Source: Streptomyces flavidovirens DSM 40150 (GTDB lineage Bacteria > Actinomycetota > Actinomycetes > Streptomycetales > Streptomycetaceae). Taken from it: a DNA stretch of 64,000 bases. The DNA lies in the NCBI RefSeq assembly GCF_000429085.1, contig NZ_AUBE01000011.1, positions 133,905-197,904 on the forward strand. The letters run 5' to 3'. This document shows positions 1 through 8,561 of the stretch, in pieces. Numbering within the stretch: position 1 is the stretch's first letter; each line of letters opens with the position of its first letter. Position numbers and translations under genes: made by a program. Below the pieces are notes generated by a model. It saw only the letters and a program-made list of their open reading frames with translations. It was not told the origin of the DNA and made no database searches.

Positions 1-264
1 GACCTCACGCGCCCCACCCACCGGACCCGCCGCCCGGCAGCGGCGAGCCGCCACTCCCCAAGCCGTCCCGTGGGCTCCCCCCGGGGGCCGCCCCCCAGAA
101 GCATTGCGGCGGAGGTCCGGCGGTCAAGGGTGAAGCGAAGCGCAATCGCCGCAGGCGACGCGACGCAGGAGCGCCCTTTACCGCCGGGCCTCCGCCGCCA
201 CACTTACTCCAGGCGGCCCCCACCCCAGACGCAACCACCGCCCCAGGGTCGTACGCCCCACCCC
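1..264. other. Non-coding stretch at left edge
   Basis: This is the G/C-rich 3' flank of icmA. I see no open frame here with Streptomyces codon bias and a plausible start, and no strong hairpin with a run of T. Confidence 0.5.
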
Positions 265-1965
265 CTAAAACCCCGGCGGCTCCGTATAAACGCCCCACTC
301 CTCGCGCAGTACGCCGCAGATCTCGCCCAGGGTCGCTTCCGCCCGTACCGCTGTCAGCATCGGCTCTATCATGTTCGAGCCGTCGCGCGCCGCCGCCAGC
401 ATCGCGTCCAGCGATGCCCGCACCTTCGCGTCGTCCCGAGCCGCCCTGCGCTCCGCCAGCGTCCGGACCTGCGCGCGCTCGACCTCGTGGCTCACCCGAA
501 GGATCTCCAGGTCGCCCGTCACCGAACCGTGGTGGCAGTTCACGCCCACCACCCGCTTGTCGCCCTTCTCCACCGACCGCTGGTACTGGAACGCCGACTC
601 CGCGATCTCACCCGTGAACCAGCCGTCCTCGATCCCGCGCAAGATGCCCGACGTGATCGGACCGATGGGGTGCCGGCCATCCCCGTGCGCCCGAAGACCC
701 CGCTCCTTGATCTGGTCGAAGATCTTCTCCGCGTCCGCCTCGATGCGATCGGTCAGCTGCTCGATGTACCAGGAACCACCCAGCGGGTCAGCCACATTCG
801 CGACGCCCGTCTCCTCCATCAGCACCTGCTGCGTACGCAGCGCGATCTCCGCCGCCTGTTCGCTCGGCAGCGCCAGCGTCTCGTCCAGCGCGTTCGTGTG
901 CAGCGAGTTCGTGCCGCCCAGCACCGCCGCCAACGCCTCCACCGCCGTACGCACAACATTGTTGTACGGCTGCTGCGCGGTCAGCGAGACGCCAGCCGTC
1001 TGCGTGTGGAACCGCAGCCACTGTGCCTTGTCCGTCTGCGCACCGTACACATCCCGCATCCACCGCGCCCAGATCCTCCTCGCCGCACGGAACTTCGCGA
1101 TCTCCTCGAAGAAGTCCACGTGCGCGTCGAAGAAGAACGACAGGCCCGGCGCGAAGTGGTCCACGTCCATGCCCCGCGACAGTCCCAGCTCGACGTAACC
1201 GAAACCGTCCGCCAACGTGTACGCCAGCTCCTGCGCGGCCGTCGCTCCCGCCTCGCGGATGTGGTATCCGGAGACCGACAGCGGCTTGTACGCCGGAATC
1301 GACCGCGCGCAGTGCTCCATCAGATCGCCGATCAGGCGCAGGTGTGGCTCGGGCTGGAAGAGCCACTCCTTCTGCGCGATGTACTCCTTGAAGATGTCGG
1401 TCTGGAGCGTGCCGTTGAGGACGCCCGGGTCCACCCCCTGGCGCTCCGCCGCGACCAGGTACATGCAGAACACCGGGACGGCCGGCCCACTGATCGTCAT
1501 CGACGTCGTGACGTCGCCCAGCGGGATGTCCTTGAACAGGACCTCCATGTCCGCCGCCGAGTCGATCGCGACTCCACAATGTCCGACCTCGCCGAGCGAC
1601 TTCGGCTCGTCCGAGTCGCGGCCCATCAGCGTCGGCATGTCGAAGGCCACGGACAGGCCGCCACCGCCGTTCGCCAGGATCATCTTGTAGCGCTCGTTCG
1701 TCTGCTCGGCGTTGCCGAAGCCGGCGAACTGGCGGATGGTCCAGGTCCGGCCCCGGTAGCCGGTCGGGTGCAGGCCACGGGTGAAGGGGTACTCGCCGGG
1801 CCACCCGATCCGCTCGAATCCCTCGTACGTGTCACCGGGCCGCGGCCCGTACACGGGGTCTACGGGGTCTCCGGAGAGCGTGGTGAAGTCCGCGTCGCGC
1901 TTGCGGGCCTTGTCGTAACGGGCCTGCCAGCGGCGGCGGCCTTCCTCAATCGCGTCAGCGTCCAT
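265..1965 (-). CDS. icmA: Isobutyryl-CoA mutase, large (catalytic) subunit
   Basis: Catalytic subunit of adenosylcobalamin-dependent isobutyryl-CoA mutase, which interconverts isobutyryl-CoA and n-butyryl-CoA together with the B12-binding small subunit IcmB (not in this window). The protein has 566 residues, the length I recall for Streptomyces IcmA, with one acyl-CoA mutase TIM barrel and no B12 domain. Two residues separate IcmA from methylmalonyl-CoA mutase: Phe80 in TIRQFAGF replaces mutase Tyr89, and Gln198 in KEYIAQKEW replaces Arg207. The catalytic His lies in SVSGYHIREAG. The ATG at 1965 was chosen because it gives the family length; the frame stays open to 2049. GAAGG sits only one base before it, and a 24-bp palindrome lies 8 bp upstream. 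meaB and the adenosyltransferase in this window support the enzyme. Confidence 0.95.
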   Translation of the reverse strand: MDADAIEEGRRRWQARYDKARKRDADFTTLSGDPVDPVYGPRPGDTYEGFERIGWPGEYPFTRGLHPTGYRGRTWTIRQFAGFGNAEQTNERYKMILANGGGGLSVAFDMPTLMGRDSDEPKSLGEVGHCGVAIDSAADMEVLFKDIPLGDVTTSMTISGPAVPVFCMYLVAAERQGVDPGVLNGTLQTDIFKEYIAQKEWLFQPEPHLRLIGDLMEHCARSIPAYKPLSVSGYHIREAGATAAQELAYTLADGFGYVELGLSRGMDVDHFAPGLSFFFDAHVDFFEEIAKFRAARRIWARWMRDVYGAQTDKAQWLRFHTQTAGVSLTAQQPYNNVVRTAVEALAAVLGGTNSLHTNALDETLALPSEQAAEIALRTQQVLMEETGVANVADPLGGSWYIEQLTDRIEADAEKIFDQIKERGLRAHGDGRHPIGPITSGILRGIEDGWFTGEIAESAFQYQRSVEKGDKRVVGVNCHHGSVTGDLEILRVSHEVERAQVRTLAERRAARDDAKVRASLDAMLAAARDGSNMIEPMLTAVRAEATLGEICGVLREEWGVYTEPPGF

Positions 1966-1973
1966 ACCTTCGA

Positions 1974-1997
1974 ATTTACTAGGACGTCCTAGTAAAT
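1974..1997. promoter_or_regulatory. Perfect 24-bp palindrome upstream of icmA
   Basis: The half-site ATTTACTAGGAC is followed directly by its exact reverse complement. It ends 8 bp before the icmA start codon and its A/T-rich arms stand out in this DNA. The position suits a repressor operator overlapping the -10/start region of a short-leader or leaderless transcript. The regulator is unknown; the MarR gene at 2459-2968 is the nearest candidate. Confidence 0.7.
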
Positions 1998-2062
1998 GTC
2001 GATGGCTGGCCGCCACAAGCCACGCTTGTGGCGGTGAGAACGCCATCACAAGGGGTGAGTCG

Positions 2063-2389
2063 TTACGCCTTCGCCGTCGCCGGGCGCGCGTCCGTGATCA
2101 GCAGGCGGGCCTCACGGGTGATCTTCGGCTCGACAAAGAAGGAGGCCAGCGGGATGCAGCCGGCCGCCAGTACCCACAGCAGCTTGCCGAACGGCCACTT
2201 CGCCTTGGTGCCGAGATCGAAGGCGAAGATGACGTAGATGATGAACAGCACACCGTGGATCTGCGAGATCAGCATGGTGTCGCCGACGTGGAACACGTAC
2301 TTCGCGATGATCGCGACGGTGAACACCAGCAGCCACACGGCGGTGATGTACGCCATCACCCGGTATCGGGACAGCACATTCGACTTCAT
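2063..2389 (-). CDS. DUF3817 small integral membrane protein
   Basis: A 108-residue membrane protein with three predicted membrane segments: roughly residues 13-33, 40-60 and 68-88. The FDLGTKAKWPFGK loop is characteristic of DUF3817 (YdzA/membrane protein of unknown function). A charged C-terminal tail follows the last segment. No function is known. It lies between icmA and a MarR gene on the same strand. A second DUF3817 gene occurs at 8558-8902, on the other side of the csl cluster. The start at 2389 gives the family length, but no strong ribosome binding site precedes it. Confidence 0.8.
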   Translation of the reverse strand: MKSNVLSRYRVMAYITAVWLLVFTVAIIAKYVFHVGDTMLISQIHGVLFIIYVIFAFDLGTKAKWPFGKLLWVLAAGCIPLASFFVEPKITREARLLITDARPATAKA

Positions 2390-2458
2390 GGCGTCGAGCG
2401 TAGCGGGGGCCGACGGGCGATCTTCGCGCGGGTTGCCGCTTCTCGCCCGTTTCGTCGC

Positions 2459-2968
2459 CTACTTCTCCTCGAAGTCGTGCGCCGCCACCCGCAGCGGCCG
2501 CAGCATCGCGAAGATCTCCGCGCACTCCTCGGCGTCGTACACGCCGAGCCCGAAGTCCATCGCCATCAGGTCGCGGGTCGCCGCCTCCACCACCTCGCGG
2601 CCCTTCTCGGTGATCGAGGCGAGCGTGCCGCGGCCGTCGTTCGGGTTCGGGCGCTTGTCGACGAGGCCGGACTTCACCAGCCGGTCTACGGTGTTCGTGA
2701 CGGACGTCGGGTGGACCATCAGCCGCTCGCCGATCTTGGACATCGGCAGCTCACCCTGCTTGGAGAAGGTGAGCAGCACCAGCGCCTCGTACCGCGCGAA
2801 AGTCAGTCCGTACGGCTTGACGACGGCGTCGACCTCGGCGAGCAGGATCTGGTGCGCGCGCATGATCGACGTGATAGCGGCCATCGAGGGGACGGGTCCC
2901 CAGCGCTGCCGCCAGAGTTCGTCGGCTCTGGCGATGGGATCGAACGGGAGGCTGAGCGGCTTCGGCAC
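2459..2968 (-). CDS. MarR-family transcriptional regulator
   Basis: A 169-residue winged-helix regulator. The recognition region runs from KQGELPMSKIGERLMVHPTSVTNTVDRLVKSGL (about residues 69-101) into the wing KRPNPNDGRGTLASITEKG, with dimerisation helices at both ends. The start is GTG at 2968, with AAGG eight bases upstream. It lies upstream of the DUF3817 gene and icmA on the same strand, so it may autoregulate and control these genes. The ligand is unknown; acyl-CoA is only an inference from context. A G-rich tract lies about 110 bp upstream. Confidence 0.9.
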   Translation of the reverse strand: MPKPLSLPFDPIARADELWRQRWGPVPSMAAITSIMRAHQILLAEVDAVVKPYGLTFARYEALVLLTFSKQGELPMSKIGERLMVHPTSVTNTVDRLVKSGLVDKRPNPNDGRGTLASITEKGREVVEAATRDLMAMDFGLGVYDAEECAEIFAMLRPLRVAAHDFEEK

Positions 2969-3074
2969 GGCGTCGACCTTACCGGCCGGTCATATCGTGA
3001 ACATCCCCGTCTCGCGCTTCGGTCGATTTCGAGCCGCCACCCGGACCACCCGGCCGACGCCGACCACCCGGACA

Positions 3075-3115
3075 CCCCGCACCCCCCACCCCACCCCCCA
3101 CTCCACCCCACCCCC
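3075..3115 (-). other. Potential G-quadruplex tract
   Basis: The minus strand carries six runs of four to six G separated by one to six bases within 41 bp; the plus strand shows the matching C-runs. It lies between the divergent marR (2968) and cslZ (3210) genes, so a folded quadruplex could affect either promoter. Confidence 0.5.
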
Positions 3116-3209
3116 ACCTCAGCGGTGTCGCAGCCATAGGCGATATGCGCACTATGCAACGATTGTCCGGTCCATATCGTCGCCCAGTCGAACCGTTCAA
3201 GGGGGCTGG

Positions 3210-4271
3210 ATGTCCGGCCGCAGACCGACCCGCTCGCTCACCGCCGCAGTCGTCGCCTTCCTCGCGCTGGGCGTCGCCGCCTGCTCCGACTCCGGCGGCT
3301 CCGGGCCCGGGTCCGGGCAGGCGGGTGAGTCCGCCGCCGCGCAGAGCCGGCAGAACCAGGGAGTGAGCCGGGACTCGTCGCCGTACTGGGTCGACCCGGA
3401 AAGCGACGCCGCCCGCCAGGTCAAGGCATGGGACGCGGAGGGCCACAGCGCCGACGCCGATGTTCTGCGGCGTATCTCCGAGCGGCCGGTGGCCGAGTGG
3501 CCGGCCGGGGACGACCCGGCGCCCGGCATCACGAACGCCGTACGCGGCGCCGCCAAGGACGGCCGGACCGTCGTACTCGTCGCGTACAACATCCCGCACC
3601 GCGACTGCGGCCAGCACTCCGCCGGCGGGGCCGCCGACGCCGACACCTACCGCCGCTGGATCGGCTCGTTCGCCGACAGCATCGGCTCCGCCCCGGCCAT
3701 CGTGATCCTGGAGCCGGACGCCGTACCGCACATCGTGGACGGCTGCACGCCACCCGAAGAGCACGACGAGCGCACCGCGCTGCTCTCCGAGGCGGTCGAC
3801 CGGCTCAAGCAGCAGCCGAAGACCAAGGTGTATCTGGACGCGGGCAATCCGGCCTGGATCGATGATCCCGCCAAGCTCGTGGACCCCCTCAAGCGGGCCG
3901 GCGTCGACCGGGCCGACGGCATCTCGCTCAACGTCTCCAACTTCCAGACCGACGCCGCCGTCAAAGCCTTCGGCGCCCGGCTGTCCGCCCTCCTCGGCGG
4001 CACCGGCGGCACCAACGGCACCCACTACGTCATCGACACCAGCCGCAACGGCAACGGACCGCTCTCCGGCGGCCGTACCGACGCCTGGTGCAACCCCACC
4101 GGCCGCGCCCTCGGTACGCCGCCCACCGACCGCACCGGCGACCCGCTGCTCGACGCGTACCTGTGGATCAAGCGGCCGGGCGAATCCGACGGCGAGTGCC
4201 GCGGCGGCCCGGCGGCGGGCACCTGGTGGCCGGACTACGCGCTGGGGCTCGCCCGCCGCGCGAAGACGTGA
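3210..4271 (+). CDS. cslZ: Glycoside hydrolase family 6 endoglucanase-like lipoprotein
   Basis: A 353-residue exported GH6 protein expected to cut beta-1,4-glucan. The N-terminus is a lipoprotein signal with lipobox VAAC (Cys25), followed by a Ser/Gly/Gln linker. GH6 landmarks in order are VAYNIPHRDCGQHSAGG, IVILEPDAVPH (the acidic EPD motif), KVYLDAGNPAWI, ISLNVSNFQ, YVIDTSRNGNGP and DAYLWIKRPGESDGEC. The ATG at 3210 is preceded by AAGGGGG at a good distance; the open frame extends further upstream, but without signal-peptide character. It converges on glxA-cslA. In S. coelicolor the equivalent trio is cslA-glxA-cslZ, where this enzyme is thought to trim or release the CslA polymer. Confidence 0.88.
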   Translation: MSGRRPTRSLTAAVVAFLALGVAACSDSGGSGPGSGQAGESAAAQSRQNQGVSRDSSPYWVDPESDAARQVKAWDAEGHSADADVLRRISERPVAEWPAGDDPAPGITNAVRGAAKDGRTVVLVAYNIPHRDCGQHSAGGAADADTYRRWIGSFADSIGSAPAIVILEPDAVPHIVDGCTPPEEHDERTALLSEAVDRLKQQPKTKVYLDAGNPAWIDDPAKLVDPLKRAGVDRADGISLNVSNFQTDAAVKAFGARLSALLGGTGGTNGTHYVIDTSRNGNGPLSGGRTDAWCNPTGRALGTPPTDRTGDPLLDAYLWIKRPGESDGECRGGPAAGTWWPDYALGLARRAKT

Positions 4272-4279
4272 GCCGAGCA

Positions 4280-4373
4280 GGAAGCCTCACGGCAGGCAGG
4301 AGGCCTCACGGCAAGCACGCGGGAAGCCTCACGCACGCACCCCGGAAGCCACACGGCAAGCCCCCCGCAAGCC
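4280..4373. repeat. Degenerate ~22-bp tandem repeat between cslZ and glxA
   Basis: Five imperfect copies built on GGAAGCCTCACGGCAAGC begin near 4280, 4299, 4322, 4344 and 4367. The last copy runs into the glxA stop codon and its final codons. The unit resembles the 3' end of glxA, so it may be an expansion of gene-end sequence. It fills the space between the convergent genes, where no classical terminator hairpin is seen. Confidence 0.6.
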
Positions 4374-6329
4374 TCACGGCACGTGAATCCACTTCGCCTC
4401 CGACGGCGTCCCCTCGCCGTCCGTGACGAAGAGCATGTACCAGCCGGGCGGCACCAGCGACTTGTCGTCCGGCACCTGCACCGTCACCTCGCCCCTGCCC
4501 TTCGTCAGGCCCAGCTCGATCGAGCGCTGCTCGACGTCCGTCGTGTGCGTGACCGCGCTCGGCCGCATCAGCCTGGCCCGCGCGATCCGCTCCGGATGCG
4601 CGGTCTTGTACGTCGCCTTCCCCGACGCGGCCAGCTCGCGCGGTCCGGCCCCCAGCGCCGGACGCAGCGCCTTGTCGCGGAAGAGGTACGGCGGCGTGTA
4701 GACCTCCATCCGCTGCTCGAACTTGCCGAGTTTTGTGTTGTCCTTGTCGCCGAAAAGCGAATCTGAGCCGAAGGTCACCACCCGGCCGTCGGGCAGCAGC
4801 AGCGCCTCGGAGTGGTAGTTGCGGCCCACCGTCGGCTCGGCCGCCTCCTTGAAGGCGTTCGTCTTCGGGTCGTAGAACTGCGCCTTGAGGATGTTGCTGG
4901 CGCCGCGTCCCCGGTAGTCCGTCGAACCGCCACTGGTGAAGACGGTGTCGTCCGGCATGATGACGCTGTTCAAGTAGCGGGTGCCCTGCGGCAGTTGGGG
5001 TCCGGTCTTGAAGGCCGGGCTGTCCTCGTCCAGGTCGATGATCGCCGTACGGCCGGTCGCCTTGTCGGACTCGCCGACTCCGCCGCCGCCGAGGATCATC
5101 ACCCGCTGGTCCTGCGCGGGCGGCAGGACCAGTGAGGCCGCGGTCTCGGTCTGGTCGAGATCGGTCAGCCCGCCGACCTTCTTGAAGGTGTTCTTCCGCA
5201 GGTCCCAGATGCCTGGCTCGCGGCCCTTGTCGGCCGGCCCGTAGCCGGCGTTCGCACCGGAGTAGAAGAGCTTGCCGCCCTTGGTGAGGAAGAGCGCCGG
5301 GTACGTCGGGAAGTACCGGAAGGGCGCCTTCGACCACTTCTTCGTCTTCGGGTCGTAGTACTCGTTGTCACCGGCCAGGATGGCGCCGACGTCGTCGAGC
5401 CCGGAGACGGCGAGCACCCTGCCGTCCTGGAGGGTGACCAGCGTCGGGTACCAGCGGGCCTCCTTCATGGGGTCGACGGGTATGTACTTCTCCGCCTTCG
5501 GGTCGAATTCGTACGCCGCCCTGATCCCCTGGAAGTCCTGCTTGTCCATGGTGATCGCCTCGGCGAGGCCGTACGTGTTGTCGGCGTCCTCCCCTTTGAG
5601 CCCCACGATCTCGTACTGCGCGGACTGCTTCGTGACGGCCCGCGGGCCCTCCTCGACGGCCTCGACGAAGACCCGCGCCTCCGCTGCCTTGACCGTGGTC
5701 TTCCAGGGCAGCATGCGCCCGCTCTTGGCGTACGAGATCTTGAATTCGCGCTTCGCCTTCGGCACGGTCACGTCGAACTTCGACACGTACGTGACGCCGG
5801 AGGGGGAGCGGAAACGGGTGCCCTTCTTGAAGGTGATGGGCTTGTCCGGGTTCTCGTTCTTGACGCGCATTCCGCCGCCGGCCCGCATGACCTTGTCGCC
5901 CAGCACCTCGTAGCGCGCGGTGCCGCCCGCCACCAGCAGCCGTCCGTCGGGCAGTTGGGCGTGCCCGGCGCAGAAGAAGTCCTCCGGGGTCGGGACCAGC
6001 TTGAAGGAGTTGTCCTCCGGGTTCCACAGCACGGTCTCGAAGGTGCCCTCGTCGAACTTCTTCTGCTCGTTGCCCGAGCCCGCGATGATCAGCACCTTGC
6101 CGGTGTTGAGCAGGGCCGCGTGGATCGCGTTCGTACGGTATTCCTCCGGTATGTCGACGGTCGACCAGGAGCCGTACCGCGCCTTGTAGCCGGGCTGGGC
6201 GATCTTGTACGCGTGGTACTTCTCCTCCGCGAAGGACAGCGCCGCCGGGGCGTTGAGTCCAGCGAGCACCACGACGGCTCCGCCGCCCAGCAGGGTCTTC
6301 TTGAACTTCTTCGTAGGCCGGTAGCCCAT
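4374..6329 (-). CDS. glxA: Radical copper oxidase GlxA
   Basis: A 651-residue mononuclear copper oxidase of the galactose/glyoxal oxidase family with a Cys-Tyr cofactor. It is needed for deposition of the CslA glycan at hyphal tips. The N-terminus (KKTLLGGGAVVVLAGLNAPAALSFA) is a membrane anchor or signal. Kelch-type beta-propeller repeats follow, then a C-terminal DUF1929 domain. Visible active-site elements are FFCAGHAQLPDG (cofactor Cys120), EARWYPTLV (stacking Trp), GRNYHSEALLLPDGR (Tyr and His ligands) and SAVTHTTDVEQRS (C-terminal His ligand). The ATG at 6329 lies three bases after the cslA stop, so the two are co-transcribed and probably coupled. Alignment with S. lividans GlxA as I remember it is close throughout. 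Confidence 0.93.
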   Translation of the reverse strand: MGYRPTKKFKKTLLGGGAVVVLAGLNAPAALSFAEEKYHAYKIAQPGYKARYGSWSTVDIPEEYRTNAIHAALLNTGKVLIIAGSGNEQKKFDEGTFETVLWNPEDNSFKLVPTPEDFFCAGHAQLPDGRLLVAGGTARYEVLGDKVMRAGGGMRVKNENPDKPITFKKGTRFRSPSGVTYVSKFDVTVPKAKREFKISYAKSGRMLPWKTTVKAAEARVFVEAVEEGPRAVTKQSAQYEIVGLKGEDADNTYGLAEAITMDKQDFQGIRAAYEFDPKAEKYIPVDPMKEARWYPTLVTLQDGRVLAVSGLDDVGAILAGDNEYYDPKTKKWSKAPFRYFPTYPALFLTKGGKLFYSGANAGYGPADKGREPGIWDLRKNTFKKVGGLTDLDQTETAASLVLPPAQDQRVMILGGGGVGESDKATGRTAIIDLDEDSPAFKTGPQLPQGTRYLNSVIMPDDTVFTSGGSTDYRGRGASNILKAQFYDPKTNAFKEAAEPTVGRNYHSEALLLPDGRVVTFGSDSLFGDKDNTKLGKFEQRMEVYTPPYLFRDKALRPALGAGPRELAASGKATYKTAHPERIARARLMRPSAVTHTTDVEQRSIELGLTKGRGEVTVQVPDDKSLVPPGWYMLFVTDGEGTPSEAKWIHVP

Positions 6330-6332
6330 GGT

Positions 6333-8108
6333 TCAGTTCCCTCCGGTCGTCGTGGCGAATGCGGGCTCCGGCTCCTCGCCCGGCACCGCGCTGCTCGTGG
6401 CGACGCCCTTGGCGGGCCTGACCACCTTGGTCGCGGCGCGTTCGCGCGCGGAGGTCCAGCACCACACCGCGACCGGCGAGAGTGCGATGACGAGTGCGAG
6501 TACGGCCCAGGTGCGCATCGCCACGTGGGTGTGACCCAGGTGGAAGGACGCGACCAGAGAGCTGACCAGTACGGCCGCCCAGAACAGGTGGATGCGGAAC
6601 GTCAGCAGCCGGTCGGGGCTCGCCTCGCCGCCCTTGGGTGTGACCACGAAGCTGCCGCGGGTGCGCAGCACCGCCGAGCCGAGGGACTTGGCGTAGATCG
6701 GCGCGCAGAGCGCGGACATCGCCATGCCGGCCAGGCCGCCGGAGCCCGCGGGCTCGTGCGGCGAGACGTTGTGCCGCCGGTTCCACAGGTACAGCCCGAT
6801 CTGGAGGGCCGCCGCGTCGCTGTAGAGCATCAGCCACACCGACGACGACACCTGGGTGCCGGATGCCCCGAACCACAGGAACAGCACGCAGCTGAGGATG
6901 CCGAGCAGCCAGTTGACGGCCGTCATCGGGTAGTAGACGAGCATCAGGGTGTACGTGAGCAGCCGGCCCGGCGGCACCCGGAAGGGCGCCTTCCAGAACT
7001 GCTTGAACAGCGTCTCGTACGTCCCGCGCGACCACCGAAGCTGCTGCGTGAAGAAGTCGGTCCAGGAGGCCGGTCCCTCGCCGACGGCGAGCACGTCCGG
7101 CGTGTAGACGGACCGCCAGAACCGCCCGGTCTCCCGGTTGCGCCTGCGGTGCAGCTCGAAGCCGGTGGCCATGTCCTCGGTGATCGAGTCGTACAGGCCG
7201 CCGATCTGCTTGAGGGCCCGGACGCGTACGACGTTGTTGGTGCCGACGAACATGGGGGCGCCGTAGCGGTTGCCGGCGCGCTGGATCAGCGCGTGGAACA
7301 GAAATTGCTGCGACTCCGCGGCCTTGGTGACGCACTTGTCGTAGTTGCCGTACACCTGCGGTCCGACGACGAAGGCGATGTCCGGGTCGCGGAAGTAACC
7401 GAGCATCCGCTCCAGGAAGTTGGGGAGCGGCACGTGGTCGGTGTCGACGGAGGCGAAGAAGTCGTAGGCGTCGCCGTGCATGGCCAGCCAGGCGTTGTAG
7501 TTGCCGTGCTTGGTCCGCGCCCGGTGCGGGCCCTTCCTGGTGTTCCACTCCGGTACGCCGCTGCGGGTGAAGTGCCGTACGCCCAGCTCCGCGCAGAGCG
7601 CCCGCGCCTGCTCGTCGTTGCCCTCGTCGAGGAGCCAGATGTCGAGCGGCCCCTCGTGCCGCAGTGCGACCGCGCCTTCGAGGGTGGCGCGCACCATGGA
7701 CAGGGCTTCCTTGCCCGGTACGTACGTCGTGAGGAACGCGACCCGGGTGCCCGGCTCGGGCGTCACGGGTACCGGGTCCCTGGCGACCATCGTGGCGTGT
7801 GCGATCGACACCACGTTGACCAGCATGAAGAACATGATCATGCCGATCGAGGCCAGCATCACCCGGTCCAGATGGACCAGCCAGCGGTCGCCGCCCTCCC
7901 GTTCGGTCCAGTGGGTCGGCCAGACCAGGTAGACCAGCAGGAGCGCCGAGAGCAGGGGAGCCAGCGTCATCAGCAGTACGGCGCGTATTCGGTGTGGTTC
8001 CTGCGCCATCAGGCTTCGGTACTGAACCCGGTACGCGGTGGTGCCGGGCTCCGTCAGCGGCCCGGCGAGCCGGCTGTGGGTGTCGTAGTCGTAGCCGTTC
8101 GGCCGCAC
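6333..8108 (-). CDS. cslA: Cellulose synthase-like glycosyltransferase CslA
   Basis: A processive GT2 enzyme in the cell membrane that makes the beta-glucan found at Streptomyces hyphal tips. The 591-residue form has two N-terminal membrane helices, then the GT2 domain with the DDD-QxxRW set: Asp in WLLDEGND, SVDTDH (about 220-225), TED (about 310-312) and QQLRW (about 355-359). About five further C-terminal helices form the translocation channel. I chose GTG at 8108 because GGGAGG lies four bases upstream. An ATG at 8147 would add 13 residues but lacks a binding site. It is first in the operon with glxA. CslA is known to interact with DivIVA at the tip, alongside Scy and FilP encoded nearby. 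Confidence 0.9.
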   Translation of the reverse strand: MRPNGYDYDTHSRLAGPLTEPGTTAYRVQYRSLMAQEPHRIRAVLLMTLAPLLSALLLVYLVWPTHWTEREGGDRWLVHLDRVMLASIGMIMFFMLVNVVSIAHATMVARDPVPVTPEPGTRVAFLTTYVPGKEALSMVRATLEGAVALRHEGPLDIWLLDEGNDEQARALCAELGVRHFTRSGVPEWNTRKGPHRARTKHGNYNAWLAMHGDAYDFFASVDTDHVPLPNFLERMLGYFRDPDIAFVVGPQVYGNYDKCVTKAAESQQFLFHALIQRAGNRYGAPMFVGTNNVVRVRALKQIGGLYDSITEDMATGFELHRRRNRETGRFWRSVYTPDVLAVGEGPASWTDFFTQQLRWSRGTYETLFKQFWKAPFRVPPGRLLTYTLMLVYYPMTAVNWLLGILSCVLFLWFGASGTQVSSSVWLMLYSDAAALQIGLYLWNRRHNVSPHEPAGSGGLAGMAMSALCAPIYAKSLGSAVLRTRGSFVVTPKGGEASPDRLLTFRIHLFWAAVLVSSLVASFHLGHTHVAMRTWAVLALVIALSPVAVWCWTSARERAATKVVRPAKGVATSSAVPGEEPEPAFATTTGGN

Positions 8109-8220
8109 TGTGCCTCCCGCAGTCGAGGGCGTTCGATACCCCCACATAAAAGGACATTTGGCGGCGTGTCGAACCGGGTCGTCCGAGCGGGCGGTTTTTG
8201 GCGCACGGCAGTTTGAACGA

Positions 8221-8256
8221 CGAAGCCCCCGACCGCGACGGCGGTCGGGGGCTTCG
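8221..8256. terminator. Bidirectional hairpin with perfect 16-bp stem
   Basis: CGAAGCCCCCGACCGC, loop GACG, then the exact complement. It lies between the 3' end of the thiamine-binding gene (8268, minus) and the cslA start, so it separates the two minus-strand transcripts. Confidence 0.85.
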
Positions 8257-8267
8257 CGTCAACAGGT

Positions 8268-8561
8268 TCAGGCACTCAGATGGCGCTCCACCGTCTCGAC
8301 CTTCGAGGTCAGACCGTCGGTGACACCGGGCCGGATGTCGGCCTTCAGGACCAGCGACACGCGCGGCGCGCGGGCCTCGACGGCGGCGACGGCGCGCTTG
8401 ACGACGTCCATCACCTCGTCCCACTCACCCTCGATCGAGGTGAACATGGCGTCGGTGCGGTTGGGCAGTCCGGACTCGCGCACCACGCGCACCGCGTCGG
8501 CGACGTACTCGCCCACGTCCTCGCCGACACCCAGCGGGCTGACGGAGAAGGCGACGATCAT
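8268..8561 (-). CDS. MTH1187-family thiamine-binding protein
   Basis: A 97-residue small alpha/beta protein of the MTH1187/YkoF-like family (TIGR00106, DUF77), members of which bind thiamine or related pyrimidines as oligomers. Family landmarks are the opening IVAFSVSPLGVGEDVGEYVADAV and the central MFTSIEGEWDEVMDVVKRA. It fits the family length, and the ATG at 8561 overlaps the stop of the upstream DUF3817 gene (ATGA), so translation is coupled. A perfect 16-bp hairpin terminator follows. The physiological role is not established. Confidence 0.82.
   Translation of the reverse strand: MIVAFSVSPLGVGEDVGEYVADAVRVVRESGLPNRTDAMFTSIEGEWDEVMDVVKRAVAAVEARAPRVSLVLKADIRPGVTDGLTSKVETVERHLSA

Noticed and set aside
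5368..8424. 1018-codon open frame on the minus strand over cslA and glxA
   Set aside because: It is out of frame with the well-supported GT2 and GlxA proteins and has Arg/Gly/Pro-rich composition, a shadow of high G+C coding DNA.
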